This document shows, one piece after another, positions 1 to 9,990 of a stretch of DNA of 64,000 bases. The number at the start of each line of letters is the position of its first letter. Position 1 is the stretch's first letter. The DNA lies in contig NW_026944383.1 of the NCBI RefSeq assembly GCF_033439725.1, positions 4,588,001-4,652,000 on the forward strand, read 5' to 3'. The notes below the pieces were generated by a model, which saw nothing but the letters and a program-made list of their open reading frames with translations, ran no database searches and was not told the DNA's origin. The translations under genes were made by a program, and so were the position numbers. The DNA is from Neurospora tetraspora. Lineage: Eukaryota > Ascomycota > Sordariomycetes > Sordariales > Sordariaceae.

Positions 1-624
1 ATCGACGAGAAGACGGGCAAGCCGTGCCAACCGCCTCCGGATGACTACGACGGCGAACCCGAACTCGTCCGCTCCAGCCCCAACCCCTTCCAGAGCGCGC
101 GGATCGAGGTCACCAACGCCGACAGCCCGCGCCCGCAGGACAAGAAGGCGCGGCAGTGGTACCGAGCTAAAGGAAAGATCAGCGCTGAGGGAGGGCAGCA
201 GGCGCACCTGACCGCGCTGGCGTACGTCAGCGACTCGTACTTCATCGGCACCATCGGGCGCATCCACAAGCTGTGGCGGTTCCCCTTCCACCCGGAGGAC
301 TTTGGGAAGCTGCCCGAGGACTTGCAGGAGCGGGTGCGCGCGCTGCACGAGTGGGAGGGTTTGGGACACCCTAAGGATATGGTGGGCCGGCCGGAGATCG
401 GGATGATGGTCAGTCTGGATCATTCCATCTACTTCCATGAGCCGGCCAAGGTCAGGGCGGACGAGTGGATGCTGAGCGAGATGGAGAGTCCGTGGGCGGG
501 TGATGGGAGGGGTGTGGTGACGCAGAGGATCTATAATAAGGATGGCATGTTGTTGGCTACTTGCGTGCAGGAAGGGTTGGTGAGGTTGGAGAAGAATCCT
601 GGGAAGACGGATTCTAAACTCTAG
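1..624 (+). CDS. Acyl-CoA thioesterase II (TesB family), peroxisomal, 3' part
   Basis: The open frame runs from base 1 to the TAG at 622-624, so this is the C-terminal 207 residues; the start lies outside the window. It reads as the second hotdog half of a TesB/ACOT8-type acyl-CoA thioesterase: the AYVSDSYFIGTIGR stretch (about residues 74-87) is followed by the conserved SLDHSIYFHEP segment with the catalytic-type Asp, then the QEGLVRL strand typical of the family end. These enzymes hydrolyse acyl-CoA to free acid and CoA. The last three residues are SKL, a canonical type 1 peroxisomal targeting signal, so the protein should act in peroxisomes beside beta-oxidation. No intron is seen in this part. 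The family call is from motif recognition; chain-length preference cannot be told. Confidence 0.88.
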   Translation: MDEKTGKPCQPPPDDYDGEPELVRSSPNPFQSARIEVTNADSPRPQDKKARQWYRAKGKISAEGGQQAHLTALAYVSDSYFIGTIGRIHKLWRFPFHPEDFGKLPEDLQERVRALHEWEGLGHPKDMVGRPEIGMMVSLDHSIYFHEPAKVRADEWMLSEMESPWAGDGRGVVTQRIYNKDGMLLATCVQEGLVRLEKNPGKTDSKL

Positions 625-3321
625 TCTAGGCGTGCGGCGGTCTGTGTGGATTGAGATATTAGAAAGGAGAGCGATGTAGAAAGGATTCGGTTTTCCATGA
701 TCTTGTGGATAGAGTATAGACTATTTGGAAATATAAACACAGCGCTGCTGTACTGCGTGCCTCTACCTGGCAGGTAATATCATTCCACCCCAATTCTGAC
801 CATAGCCCCCAAGGCATCATTCGCAAGCCCAATACATACCGGCTGCGTACGGTGCCAGCCCCAGGTGCCTGCTGCCATCGTTCCTGCCGCCGCTGCCGCC
901 CGGCCGGCACGCCCTTCCCCACGGCATAACAGACATCGGACGACATGGCACCCGCCTCCGCGCACCTTCCCAGACTGGCCCAGGCACCAGCGGGTATATA
1001 AGGTCCGTTCCCTAGCCCCTCTACCACAACGGGGAGCCCTGTGGTCTCATGGCGCAGTGGTTACCGTTGATGAATAACTTAGCGTGGCGGTTTTCGTAGG
1101 TCTGCAGCTGGGGTATTGTCGTTCGTTCTACAAACCTACCTGGGCGACTTAGCTTTTTTGCTTTTTTGGTTCGATGGGGGGATTATTGAGGATATTCGAA
1201 ATAAGGGCTTTGGATTTTTCTTTTTAGTTTTGGACTTTTGGGGGGTGGGAAATGGGTTTGTCTTGTTGTGTGCAATGCGAGGAGGGAGTTGGGTGGGACT
1301 AGAGAGTTGACGACATAGTACCTAGCCAGTTGCGTATTTCCATGAACTAGGTTTTGCTCGTGACATTCCCGCTGTCTGTTACATGTCACTTACGTTCATC
1401 ACCATAATGTATCTCACTTACTATTTACTGTTTCTCTCCTCAGCCTAATCAACAACACCCAACCCAAAGTGACATCTTCATCACATGGCTATCACGCATA
1501 ACATCAAAGCATCAATAAGGTGAACAAAGGAAAGTAATGTATTTTGGCTGAAGTGGATCTATCAGATACCGAAATGTCCTTCTTGGTGTAGCCTGTATTT
1601 GTTCAGACAGATGTCCATCCGTCCTTAATCCGACGCACCATCGTAAAGGTTCAGGCTCGTATTTTCTTTCTGTTCCTTCGAGGAACTTGACAACAAGAAA
1701 GACTTCCAGCAAGGGAACCCTCCACAGCAATTTCCAGAAAGCCATTCTCCTCATCAGACAAAAGCCCCTTTCCCAAGCTGCTTCACCCGGGCTGCCCCAC
1801 TCTCGGCGTTACGAGGGGCTGATGTAGTCGTCTCAAACTCTCTTCAATCTTCTCAAAGAAGGGTACTCAATCCGTCAACATCCTCGCTTCAGGTCGCCGC
1901 TAGCTCTTTTGGGGGGTTGGCAACCCATCCTTCCAGCGGACTCGCATCGCCTCAGGCCCTTCCTGTGTTGCCACAGGCGCACTTCCGGCGGAGAATCAAC
2001 GCCTCCTCAGACAGTTGCCGATAAAAGAGGCATGGAAATCTTTGCTGGTCTCTTGGGGAGAGTGGCAAAGACCGTAGCCCTTCCAGCAGGGAGACAGAGA
2101 GTGGTTGAAGGAGGAAACTGGCCGACTCCGCGGAACTAGCACAAAGCAGAAAACTACCAACTGCCTCCTCAGCCGAACTCTTTTCATAAGAGCTCAAGAC
2201 CTTCCAGCAGGAGTCTTCCGGGCTAGTTCGACGCGAAGCCTCCCTTCCCGCTCGACGCAGGAAATCGTCTCGAATAGTCTTCCAGTCCCAGCTTTCTTGA
2301 GACCGAAACCGGTTTTCCCATGATCGCATGGCACACGAAAAAAAAAAAAAAAAGGTGAAACAAAATCCAACGGAGCAGGGTAAATGATCGCTCGACGCCC
2401 GGGTGGTTACATCCCGACCCAAAATCAGAACTCCGGCCCCCGGCTTCCTCAGAGGCCGGAAGCAATGAGATCAGGAAAAAAATAAATCGGGGAACACCGA
2501 CCCTAGCGGAACGATTGTCGCTTTCAACGCTTTGGGTATGTGTTGTCGCTTACTGACAACCGCAAACCCTAGGCGGAGCGACGGGGCGCTCAAAACGCTT
2601 TCGGGTTTGTGAAACGGATTCGCCGCTTACTGGTTCTCTGTTCGCAACCCCTGGGCGGAACGCGGGTTGGGGTGTTTCGACTCGGTGCTCGACGCCAGCT
2701 GGCGCATTGCGGAAATGTGCCGGTTGGCGGAACTGAGGAAACATGATGTGGTCGTCCTGAGCGCATCGAGTTTTGAGGTTGATGATGGAAAAGTCATTTG
2801 GCGGGAGACATGATGATGACTTTTTGGTCGATGTGCTTTGGTGGAAGGCGGACGACGATACCCCCGAAGGGAAAGCAGTCGGGGGTATGAGGAAAGAAAA
2901 GAAAAAGAGGAAAGAGAGAAAGTGGTGAAGTTGCGGTGGAGATTTAAATAGTTGCGTGTCCGGGCAGGTGTGGATACCCGACCCGGATCTCCGCCACCAC
3001 TCCCGGACTTGCATGATGGTGCGACCGGGACCATCGCTGCGGGGGGCCGAGTCAGCTTCCACTTACTTCTCTTGTCAGCTCGGCTACTTTCCACTCACCT
3101 TCACTGATTCAACTCTCATTGCCTTGTTCCGTTCCTCCCGAATCATCATCCCATGTCCGTGCTTCAATTCATCACAGACCGCCGAATGAGCTGATGTCTG
3201 AAACATATCCATAACATAACTCGAAATCGAACCATCCAGCCCCAAGTAAACCGTCTCAAGAACAACTCACAATCACCACTTACAACCAAAAACACAAACC
3301 ACCAAAAATAAGCGATAAAAG
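625..3321. other. Intergenic region, no supported gene
   Basis: No reading frame here has family motifs or a believable exon structure. The stretch holds the 3' flank of the thioesterase, a TATATAAG-like word near 995-1005, two T runs near 1150-1166, a 17-A run at 2338-2354, a diverged tandem repeat at 2528-2672, and the probable promoter and leader of the phosphopantetheinyl transferase gene that starts at 3322. The leader is rich in CAA/CCA words just before the ATG, as is usual for fungal 5' UTRs. Confidence 0.6.
2528..2672. repeat. Diverged tandem duplication (two units of about 65-77 bp)
   Basis: Two neighbouring stretches share the word order ACGCTTT, GGGT, CGCTTACTG, CGCAA-CCCT-GGCGGA and GGGG. 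The first runs roughly 2528-2591 and the second 2596-2672. They are too diverged and too short to have been RIP targets. Function is unknown; the position about 650-800 bp upstream of the PPTase start would allow a promoter role. Confidence 0.4.
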
Positions 3322-4438
3322 ATGTCGGAACCACCAAACAAACCCGTCCTAGTCCAGTGGATCCTCGACACGCGGTCCTGGTTCCCCTCAGCCGCTAAGA
3401 CCCGCGATCTCGAAGTCCATGTAAACAAACCCCTGAACCGAACATGATTTTCCCCGCGCATGCCGCCCTTCCCCCGTTCGAACCATTTTCGAAACTGCAC
3501 TAACCCCCCGATCCCAGGCATCCCGCCCCCTCTCCCTCCTCACCCCCACCGAGCGCGCCTCCGTGCTCAAATACTTCCACGTCCGCGACGCCAAAATGGC
3601 TCTAGCCTCCGCCCTACTCAAGCAGTACGCCATCGCGCGCCTGGCAAGCGTGTCCTGGTCATCCACCACGCCCGGGTTCACGCGCGACGAGCGCACCACG
3701 AAGCCCATTTGGCGCAACCCTTTGACTGGCGCACAACCGGTATCCTTCAATGTGTCGCACCAGGCGGGGATCGTCGCGCTCGTGGCTGTGGCGGACTATC
3801 CCAGTCCGGGGCGGGCGGAGGCGGTTCAAGTTGGCGTGGATGTGGTCTGTACTTCAGAGCGCAGAGATCGTGATCAGGAGCTCATCCGCAAGGAAGGGTG
3901 GGGCAGCTTTGTGGATATGCATGCTGATGTTTTTGCGGTTGGGGAGACGAGTTATTTGAAGTATCAGGTGTTGAGCGCTGTGCCGGGGTTGGTGCCTAGG
4001 GATAATGAAGGGGGGCCGCCGACGCCGGAGCAGGTGGCGGATGGGAAGCTGAGGGCTTTTTATGCGCTTTGGGCATTGAGAGAGGCGTATGTGAAGTTAA
4101 CGGGTGAGGCGTTGCTGGCTGAGTGGTTGGGGGAGTTGGAGTTTAGGTATTTTAAGCCGAGTAGGCCGACGCCGGCTTGGGATGTGCCGGCTGTTGAGAC
4201 GAAGGAGAATGAAGAGGAGGGAGAGGATGCGCAGGTGCTCAGGAAGTTTGAGATAAGGTTTAGGGGGAAGAAGGTGGAGGATGTGAATATGTGCTTGCGA
4301 TCAATGGGACCGGATTACATGGTTGCTACGGCTGTAAGGACGCCAGCGGACCCGAGTGCTGGACTGGCATGGAACTTGGGGCCGTATGAGGTAATGGCGC
4401 TGGATGACGTGTTGGGCTTTGCAGAGTCGGCGGTGTAA
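3322..4438 (+). CDS. 4'-phosphopantetheinyl transferase, Sfp/AcpS type II
   Basis: Two exons, 3322-3420 and 3518-4438, give 339 residues. The intron (GTAAAC...CTAAC...CAG, 97 nt) is phase 0. Starting at ATG 3322 gives the usual Sfp-like beginning (PVLVQWILDTRSWFP). Family motifs: FNVSHQ at about residues 110-115, the GVD motif with the Mg-binding Asp at about 141, and the W-ALREAYVK motif (the family WxxKEAxxK, here with Arg for Lys) at about 224-234. The enzyme moves the phosphopantetheine arm of CoA to a serine on acyl and peptidyl carrier proteins of polyketide synthases, nonribosomal peptide synthetases and alpha-aminoadipate reductase; it is the Npg1/PptA type of filamentous fungi. There is no targeting signal, so the protein is probably cytosolic. 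The gene stands alone, with no biosynthetic cluster around it. Confidence 0.87.
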
Positions 4439-4717
4439 AAGAGCTGTCGGTTTGGCAAGCGAAGATGGTTTTGAATGTGAAATGTAATACATCAATCCCC
4501 CATAGCCGTTACGAATGAATAGAGGTACCGAGAATATCGATAGAGAAAGGACATGATTGATACTTGTGCCGCACTGCCAACTCAAACGGAACTCCCTGAC
4601 AAGATATATTCCATGGTAAATCAGATCTGTCGGTAAAGAGGCTCCAACAAAGTTCTCCTGTCTCTTCGTAGACCCGCTCCTTCACAACTAACAACAAAAA
4701 GCCTTTGCCCGTCAAGC

Positions 4718-7698
4718 TTACACATTGCCTGTCCCGCTTGCTGGAATACTATCTGAATTAGCTTCTCTTCCCGTGAAACGACCTTTGAATGTCTTCAAAC
4801 CATCCTTCACTTTTCGGCCTAGCTGATACGCTTGATAGTGAGCTATCCACCACTCTGAGGCGACTCTACGCTCGATGTTAGGCGGAAACTCATCAAACCT
4901 CCCCCGGCGACCTTGCCATTTTGTGTTGGGATCGTTTTCCATAGCTTGCAACGTCTTCTTCCTCCAATGAAAGTAGGTGAGGCCAAGAGCATCCGATATG
5001 TTGCCCATATTGAAGACAACTGTGAGTGTGACAAGAGAGACAAGACATGTTGCGATTATGAATGCTTTCCGAGTGTTGAATTGGTCAATGTTTGGGACCG
5101 CCCAGAGAGCCTATGAATTCCATTGGTATAAGCACAGTCAATAACGTGAGTAAGAGGACTTACAGCGCAGAATCCAAGGGGCAAATAGAATATGCTCACG
5201 TAGGTGAGGAGCTGAACGTTCTGACCCAGCCTTGTAGCGGATCTGCTTTCCATAAGGGCACTAGCATTGAATAGCTACATCGAGGACCGTGTTAGCAGCC
5301 ATAGACTTTTGGAAAAGCTTATGAGCCTTACCCCGTCCCGCAATGCCCGTACGCTCTCCGATATTTCATCGAATCTTTTCTTGAGATTTTCGAGATCTTG
5401 CTTAATCTCGTTGCCTTCCTTGTCGTACTTTGTGATGCTTTTGGCAATACTTCTTTCGACTTTCGTAACTTCGGCTTGATCTTTGGAGTTCAGGTCATCC
5501 AGCAGGGGCTGAATTCGAGCTCTTTGGTAAAGATTCCACTGGGTGATGTTGTCTTCGATGCAAGGATGGACCTCAATGATGAATCCAATAATCCAGAAAT
5601 ACAGCCTTGACCGGCTGAAGGTTTCGTCGTCAAACAAAAGACTGCAGTAGTCCTTTGGGTTCATAAAATCCTGAACAACTAGGCCACTGATATATCGTTC
5701 CAACTTTTGCCATCGAGTCTCAACCGTTCTGAGGGCCTTGATTATTATGTAAAGCTCAACAGCCGTTCCGCTGTAACCATGTACCACATCTGATGGCCAT
5801 CCTTGTCGATGATCTGGGGCAAACCACTGGTCCCCGTCGTTGAAGAACGATGTGGGAGCGAACGATATTGTTGTCCAACGTTCCTTTTCATTCGGGTTTG
5901 ATGGATAAGGCTATTCACCAAGTCAGTTGCTTGTCTCGTCCACTTGGTGACAGGTGGGAAATGATCATACCAGGACTTCTGGAATCGTTGCGACAGTGAA
6001 TACCTATAGGACGTTGAGTTGTAAGCGAGGAGAAAGCATAATGGAAAGACACGAGAAGAGACGATGAAGGAAGAGAAGACAGAAACATAAGGGGTTGAGC
6101 ACCTACAGTGAAGGCGCTATGTCTGAAGGCTCGGGGCCTTGGAATTTGTACCCCGCTATTCTCTGGCTCTGTTCGAGGTTTCTCGTAAAGATACCCAACC
6201 CTGATGTTATTATTCTCGCACGTCTTGACCAGCGACTCCGTGGCTTCAATGTTTTTCTTCTCTCTCTCATCAGCTCTTGTATTCTCGGCTTCGCCTGCGT
6301 TCATATCATGCGTTATTTCAATAGCTGGTATCATTTCGTAGAAGGTGATGTGAAATGCGGTTGAACGATCTGAGTACGGATTTGTTGCGCTCGTGCCACC
6401 CCTCCGCTCACATGCGAGATGCATATCGATGGCATCGGCAACTGGACATCCGTCACATTCTTGACGACGAAATGCAAGTAGGAAGTAGGGATCCCGTGAT
6501 CTTCTCAAAGCCAGGGCAAGGCCTCGTATCTGTCTGGATAAGTTTAGTCTAATTGTGGCCAGTGATGAGCGGCATATTACTCGTAGAGCATTGTTTACTT
6601 ACATGACTCGGTTCCAGCCAGCAGTTCTCTCCGTTGCCGGACATTTTGGCAGCATCCTTGTTCCGCTCTCCAAAGCGATGCGAGCTTCGATGGCTTGTGG
6701 ATTGAAATTCCACTCTCCGCCCAGCACGGTGCTAACGTAGAGATGCTTCTTTGAGAGCCGATAATCCACACGGTCAAGCGAACCAGGATCAAAGTCTGCA
6801 ATATCAAGTACACCAAACTCTCCGAGATCTTGTAGGGCCTGTTTCATGTCGTCCAACAAAGATTTTGTATCGGTGCCGGCGAGTCGGTTAAGGTTGGGTA
6901 TTGAGTTGTGCCAGACGTCTCTTTGCGAGGACCACTTCCCATTGAAGGAGAGATCAATCCTTCCATCCCGGGGGATGAGTTGAAGGATACCCCCGGGTTC
7001 TGTCTCCTCAAGCGCATGTCGATATGCGAAAATGGGCAAAGGTGTATCACTGTCATAAGCCCATCCAGGTGCCCACTCCGCACATGAGTTGTGGTTCTTG
7101 ACTTCAGTCTGAAGGTGCAAACTCTGTCAGCATGCATCGAAGTGACTAGCTTTTATACATATTTTGAAGACTAACCGTCTGCAGCATAGGTCAGCTTAGA
7201 GTTGTGGTCACGAACTGTTTATCGGTTTGGCTATCCTGAATTATCCGCTAACAGAGGGGCCAGGATAAGAACACGTACTATCTATGATTACATCAATTTA
7301 GTAAAAGAACTTGGAGCAGCTTCGCAAAGGTTGGCGCGGAAAAACGTACCTTACGCCTGATGTCTATCAAATACCGCTCGTCAGGGCTAGGTTCCCAAAA
7401 ATGAATACCATCCTAAATCTCTGGTGAGTAATGGAAATGAGTAAAATCGCTTTTCTTCAAGGGTTTATGAGGGGAACACATACCCAAAGTCTCCTCTGAG
7501 CTTGCTGGTTGATTAAATCAGGGAGTTAGCAATTGGAAAGTCGTACCCTAACAAAAGGCAGTAAACGAAATCAAGTGGGGGTTGGCAACAATGAATAAGT
7601 CCAGGTAGGGTCTTGAGGGAATGGATGGAGCATGAGAGCTAACTTACGTGAATCCGTTCCCACAAATCTGTCAGCTCTCGATCTAGCGGAGAGGACAT
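4718..7698 (-). CDS. CorA-like two-helix membrane protein (fungal family), multi-exon
   Basis: Minus-strand exons in order of transcription: 7698-7648, 7504-7484, 7412-7350, 7123-6603, 6533-6107, 6003-5971, 5910-5332, 5274-5164, 5110-4718. All junctions use GT-AG and keep one frame, giving 732 residues. The start MSSPLDRELTDLWERIH is followed by HFWEPSPDERYLIDIRRK. The C-terminal third has a long charged coiled-coil (about residues 490-560) and two membrane helices (LLTYVSIFYLPLGFCAALWA and KAFIIATCLVSLVTLTVVF), the layout of CorA/ZntB-like Mg transporters. The GMN tripeptide that follows helix 1 in true CorA is absent (AVPN here), so transport is doubtful. Many fungal homologues of this shape are uncharacterised and some sit near incompatibility loci. 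The 7124-7349 interval is treated as one intron but may contain two 3-nt exons (see findings). Confidence 0.72.
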
Positions 7699-9990
7699 CT
7701 TCGTAGCTGAGGCCAATATTGGACAATGGAAAAGAAATTTTCTGTAAGAGGATGCGACCAAGTTGGATGAAGGACAAGTTGGTGAAGAACTGGCAAGAAA
7801 TCAGTAGTCTCGGAGAGTGATGGGTCGTGTTAGGACAGGTTTTACACGAAGTTGGATTACCCAAGTAAACTGCTTGCCTTCGGACGAATTTTGCTCAACG
7901 TATTTGTTGTTCCCGGAAATGATTGACTAATGAACGAGGATTGCTCTATGGCGCTTGCGCCTCTGTGATTCTGAAAAGCTAAGCCTTATCGGATCAATAG
8001 AATCAACAACTGAGTTGGGAACCGATTAGCATGACAACCCATTCGAATGCTTTGAGGATGTGTCACGAACTTACGCCCTAGGGAACATTTCTCCAATGAC
8101 ACCTTGCCCTAAGCGAGGAGATGTTGCGGGGATATTCCAGCCGTATAACAAGAAGTTACGAGATGCTTTCCGCTTGAGGGTTGAGGCTCACTCACTCGTG
8201 GGTGTACTCACCAAAAGCCGCACACACACCCCCATGAGGACCCAATCCACTGCTCCAGAAGTTCATGGCTGCTTATTTTGCGCAAGCCTCGCTGCAAAGC
8301 TGCCTTTCCCAAGCCCAAATTGAGCCACATCGTTGTCGGCCAGGCCAGTTAGACCCATCTTCCTTCTGCACGAGGCTTATCTAGACCCAAGCCACGCAAG
8401 GTAACCCGCGAGGCTACCAATCTCATCGAGGAAAAAATGCCAAAGGCGGGGAGAATCGAAAGATGGCAAACTCAAAGTGCATTTGAGCAATCCAAGAAAA
8501 AGGGAGGGCATGGTGATCTAGACTTTCAGTACCACCATAGATAATGGAACTTCGATAAGGGAAGCAAGTTCAAAAAACAGCTGAAGATACCTAGCTTGGT
8601 GTAGATTTGCGTGAGGAAAGCTCGGGAAGGTACCTCTGGCAGCGAGGGGAAGCAATGATGGATGGTGCCTGCATCATGCACGATCAGCCACAGCTGCCGC
8701 CCGAAGTCAGTTGAATGCAAGTCACTACATCGCCAGCCTGATCCAGAAAGAGCGAATAATACCTCGAGCAAGGAAAGGTAACATACGATTGTTCAGCTAG
8801 CCATGAGAAAGCGGCTTCGGCAATTCCAACAACAACTTGATCTGGCAGAAGGATCGTCCCATACGGCGTGAACCAAACAGGTAGGTACGATATCTGTACC
8901 CGCATGTAGTAGAGGGAAGGTACTGCCCTCCATGCTGAACCCAAGTGAACTTAACGCCCCTATCAAAACTTTTACAGAAAAATTATCTTGCACCACCTTA
9001 TGTGATTAGTCGTTCCTTCTCTTCACCAGATTGAAGGTTTGACAAAGATGGGAGTGATAAGCCCGGACCAAAGTCTCCGTCTGGATAAAGCGGGAAACAA
9101 TGGAAGTTGAGGAAAGAGCGTGAGAGCCTCACATGGTTCACTCTGTTAGTACGGCTCTCATAATGGGGATGCTGCTTCGTGCGTGAGCCTGTATTCACTA
9201 ACAGAGGTACATTGAGTTAACAGGTCCAGAATCTTCCTGACCACGACACAGCTGAAGATCGTTCTTTCCTTTTTCAAGCCCTCCTGCAGAACGAAACTTC
9301 TTGCTCGCTTCATTGACTGATTTGATGACGAGCGACGGGATTAGGTACCTACCTCTAGATATGAAAATATTTTTGACAACCGCTCAGCAAGTCATCTTCT
9401 ATTTATGCAATGCCTTCAACAACCATCCCATCGATCAACTGGGACCAGATTCCCATCATCATCATACCGTCCATTTATGTCACCATTGGGGCCGACTGAC
9501 TTTGTGTGGGTTTGTTGTTTCAATTCTTTGTTTATATGCTTACATCGTATATCGATCTGCAGGATTTCAAGACAAACATCAAAGATCTATAAATACAAGA
9601 GTAAACACCACGCTCTATCAGTAGCGGAAAGAACATGCTCCGCTTTGGCATTTCCATAGATGACCTATTCTCCGTCTTCTGCCGTTGGGGTGAAAGTCCA
9701 CATTGTCCCTTACAAATTTAACAAGGAGATTCTTCAGGGAAATTCATGTCTTCCACCACCTCCTCCTCTCCAATTTCCTCCTCTCCAAACTCCTCCGCCT
9801 CCACCACCAACCACCGTGACCCAACCCCACGCAGAACCCCAGCCCTCAATATTCAACCCAGCTACATATGGTGGTTAGCGTACGCAGGCTGGCATGGAAA
9901 CGGCGAAGGGAAATAAGAATAGTAGCCGTCCAAATGGTACGTGGTCATCACATTCGGCAACATACCAAACATAGTAGCAGCTGACGGATC
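7699..9990. other. Intergenic region between two minus-strand genes
   Basis: It contains the 5' flank of the CorA-like gene and the 3' flank of the cryptochrome gene. Frames up to about 107 codons occur on both strands but show neither motifs nor steady codon use, and I do not call them. A proline-codon-rich CCTCC tract lies at about 9750-9815. Nothing else stands out. Confidence 0.55.

Noticed and set aside
1042-1066. GGTCTCATGGCGCAGTGG looks like the 5' half (A box) of a tRNA, with a TATA-like word upstream and T runs downstream.
   Set aside because: No D-arm closure, anticodon arm or matching acceptor 3' strand follows; the only B-box-like word (about 1168) lies beyond the T runs. At best it is a decayed fragment.
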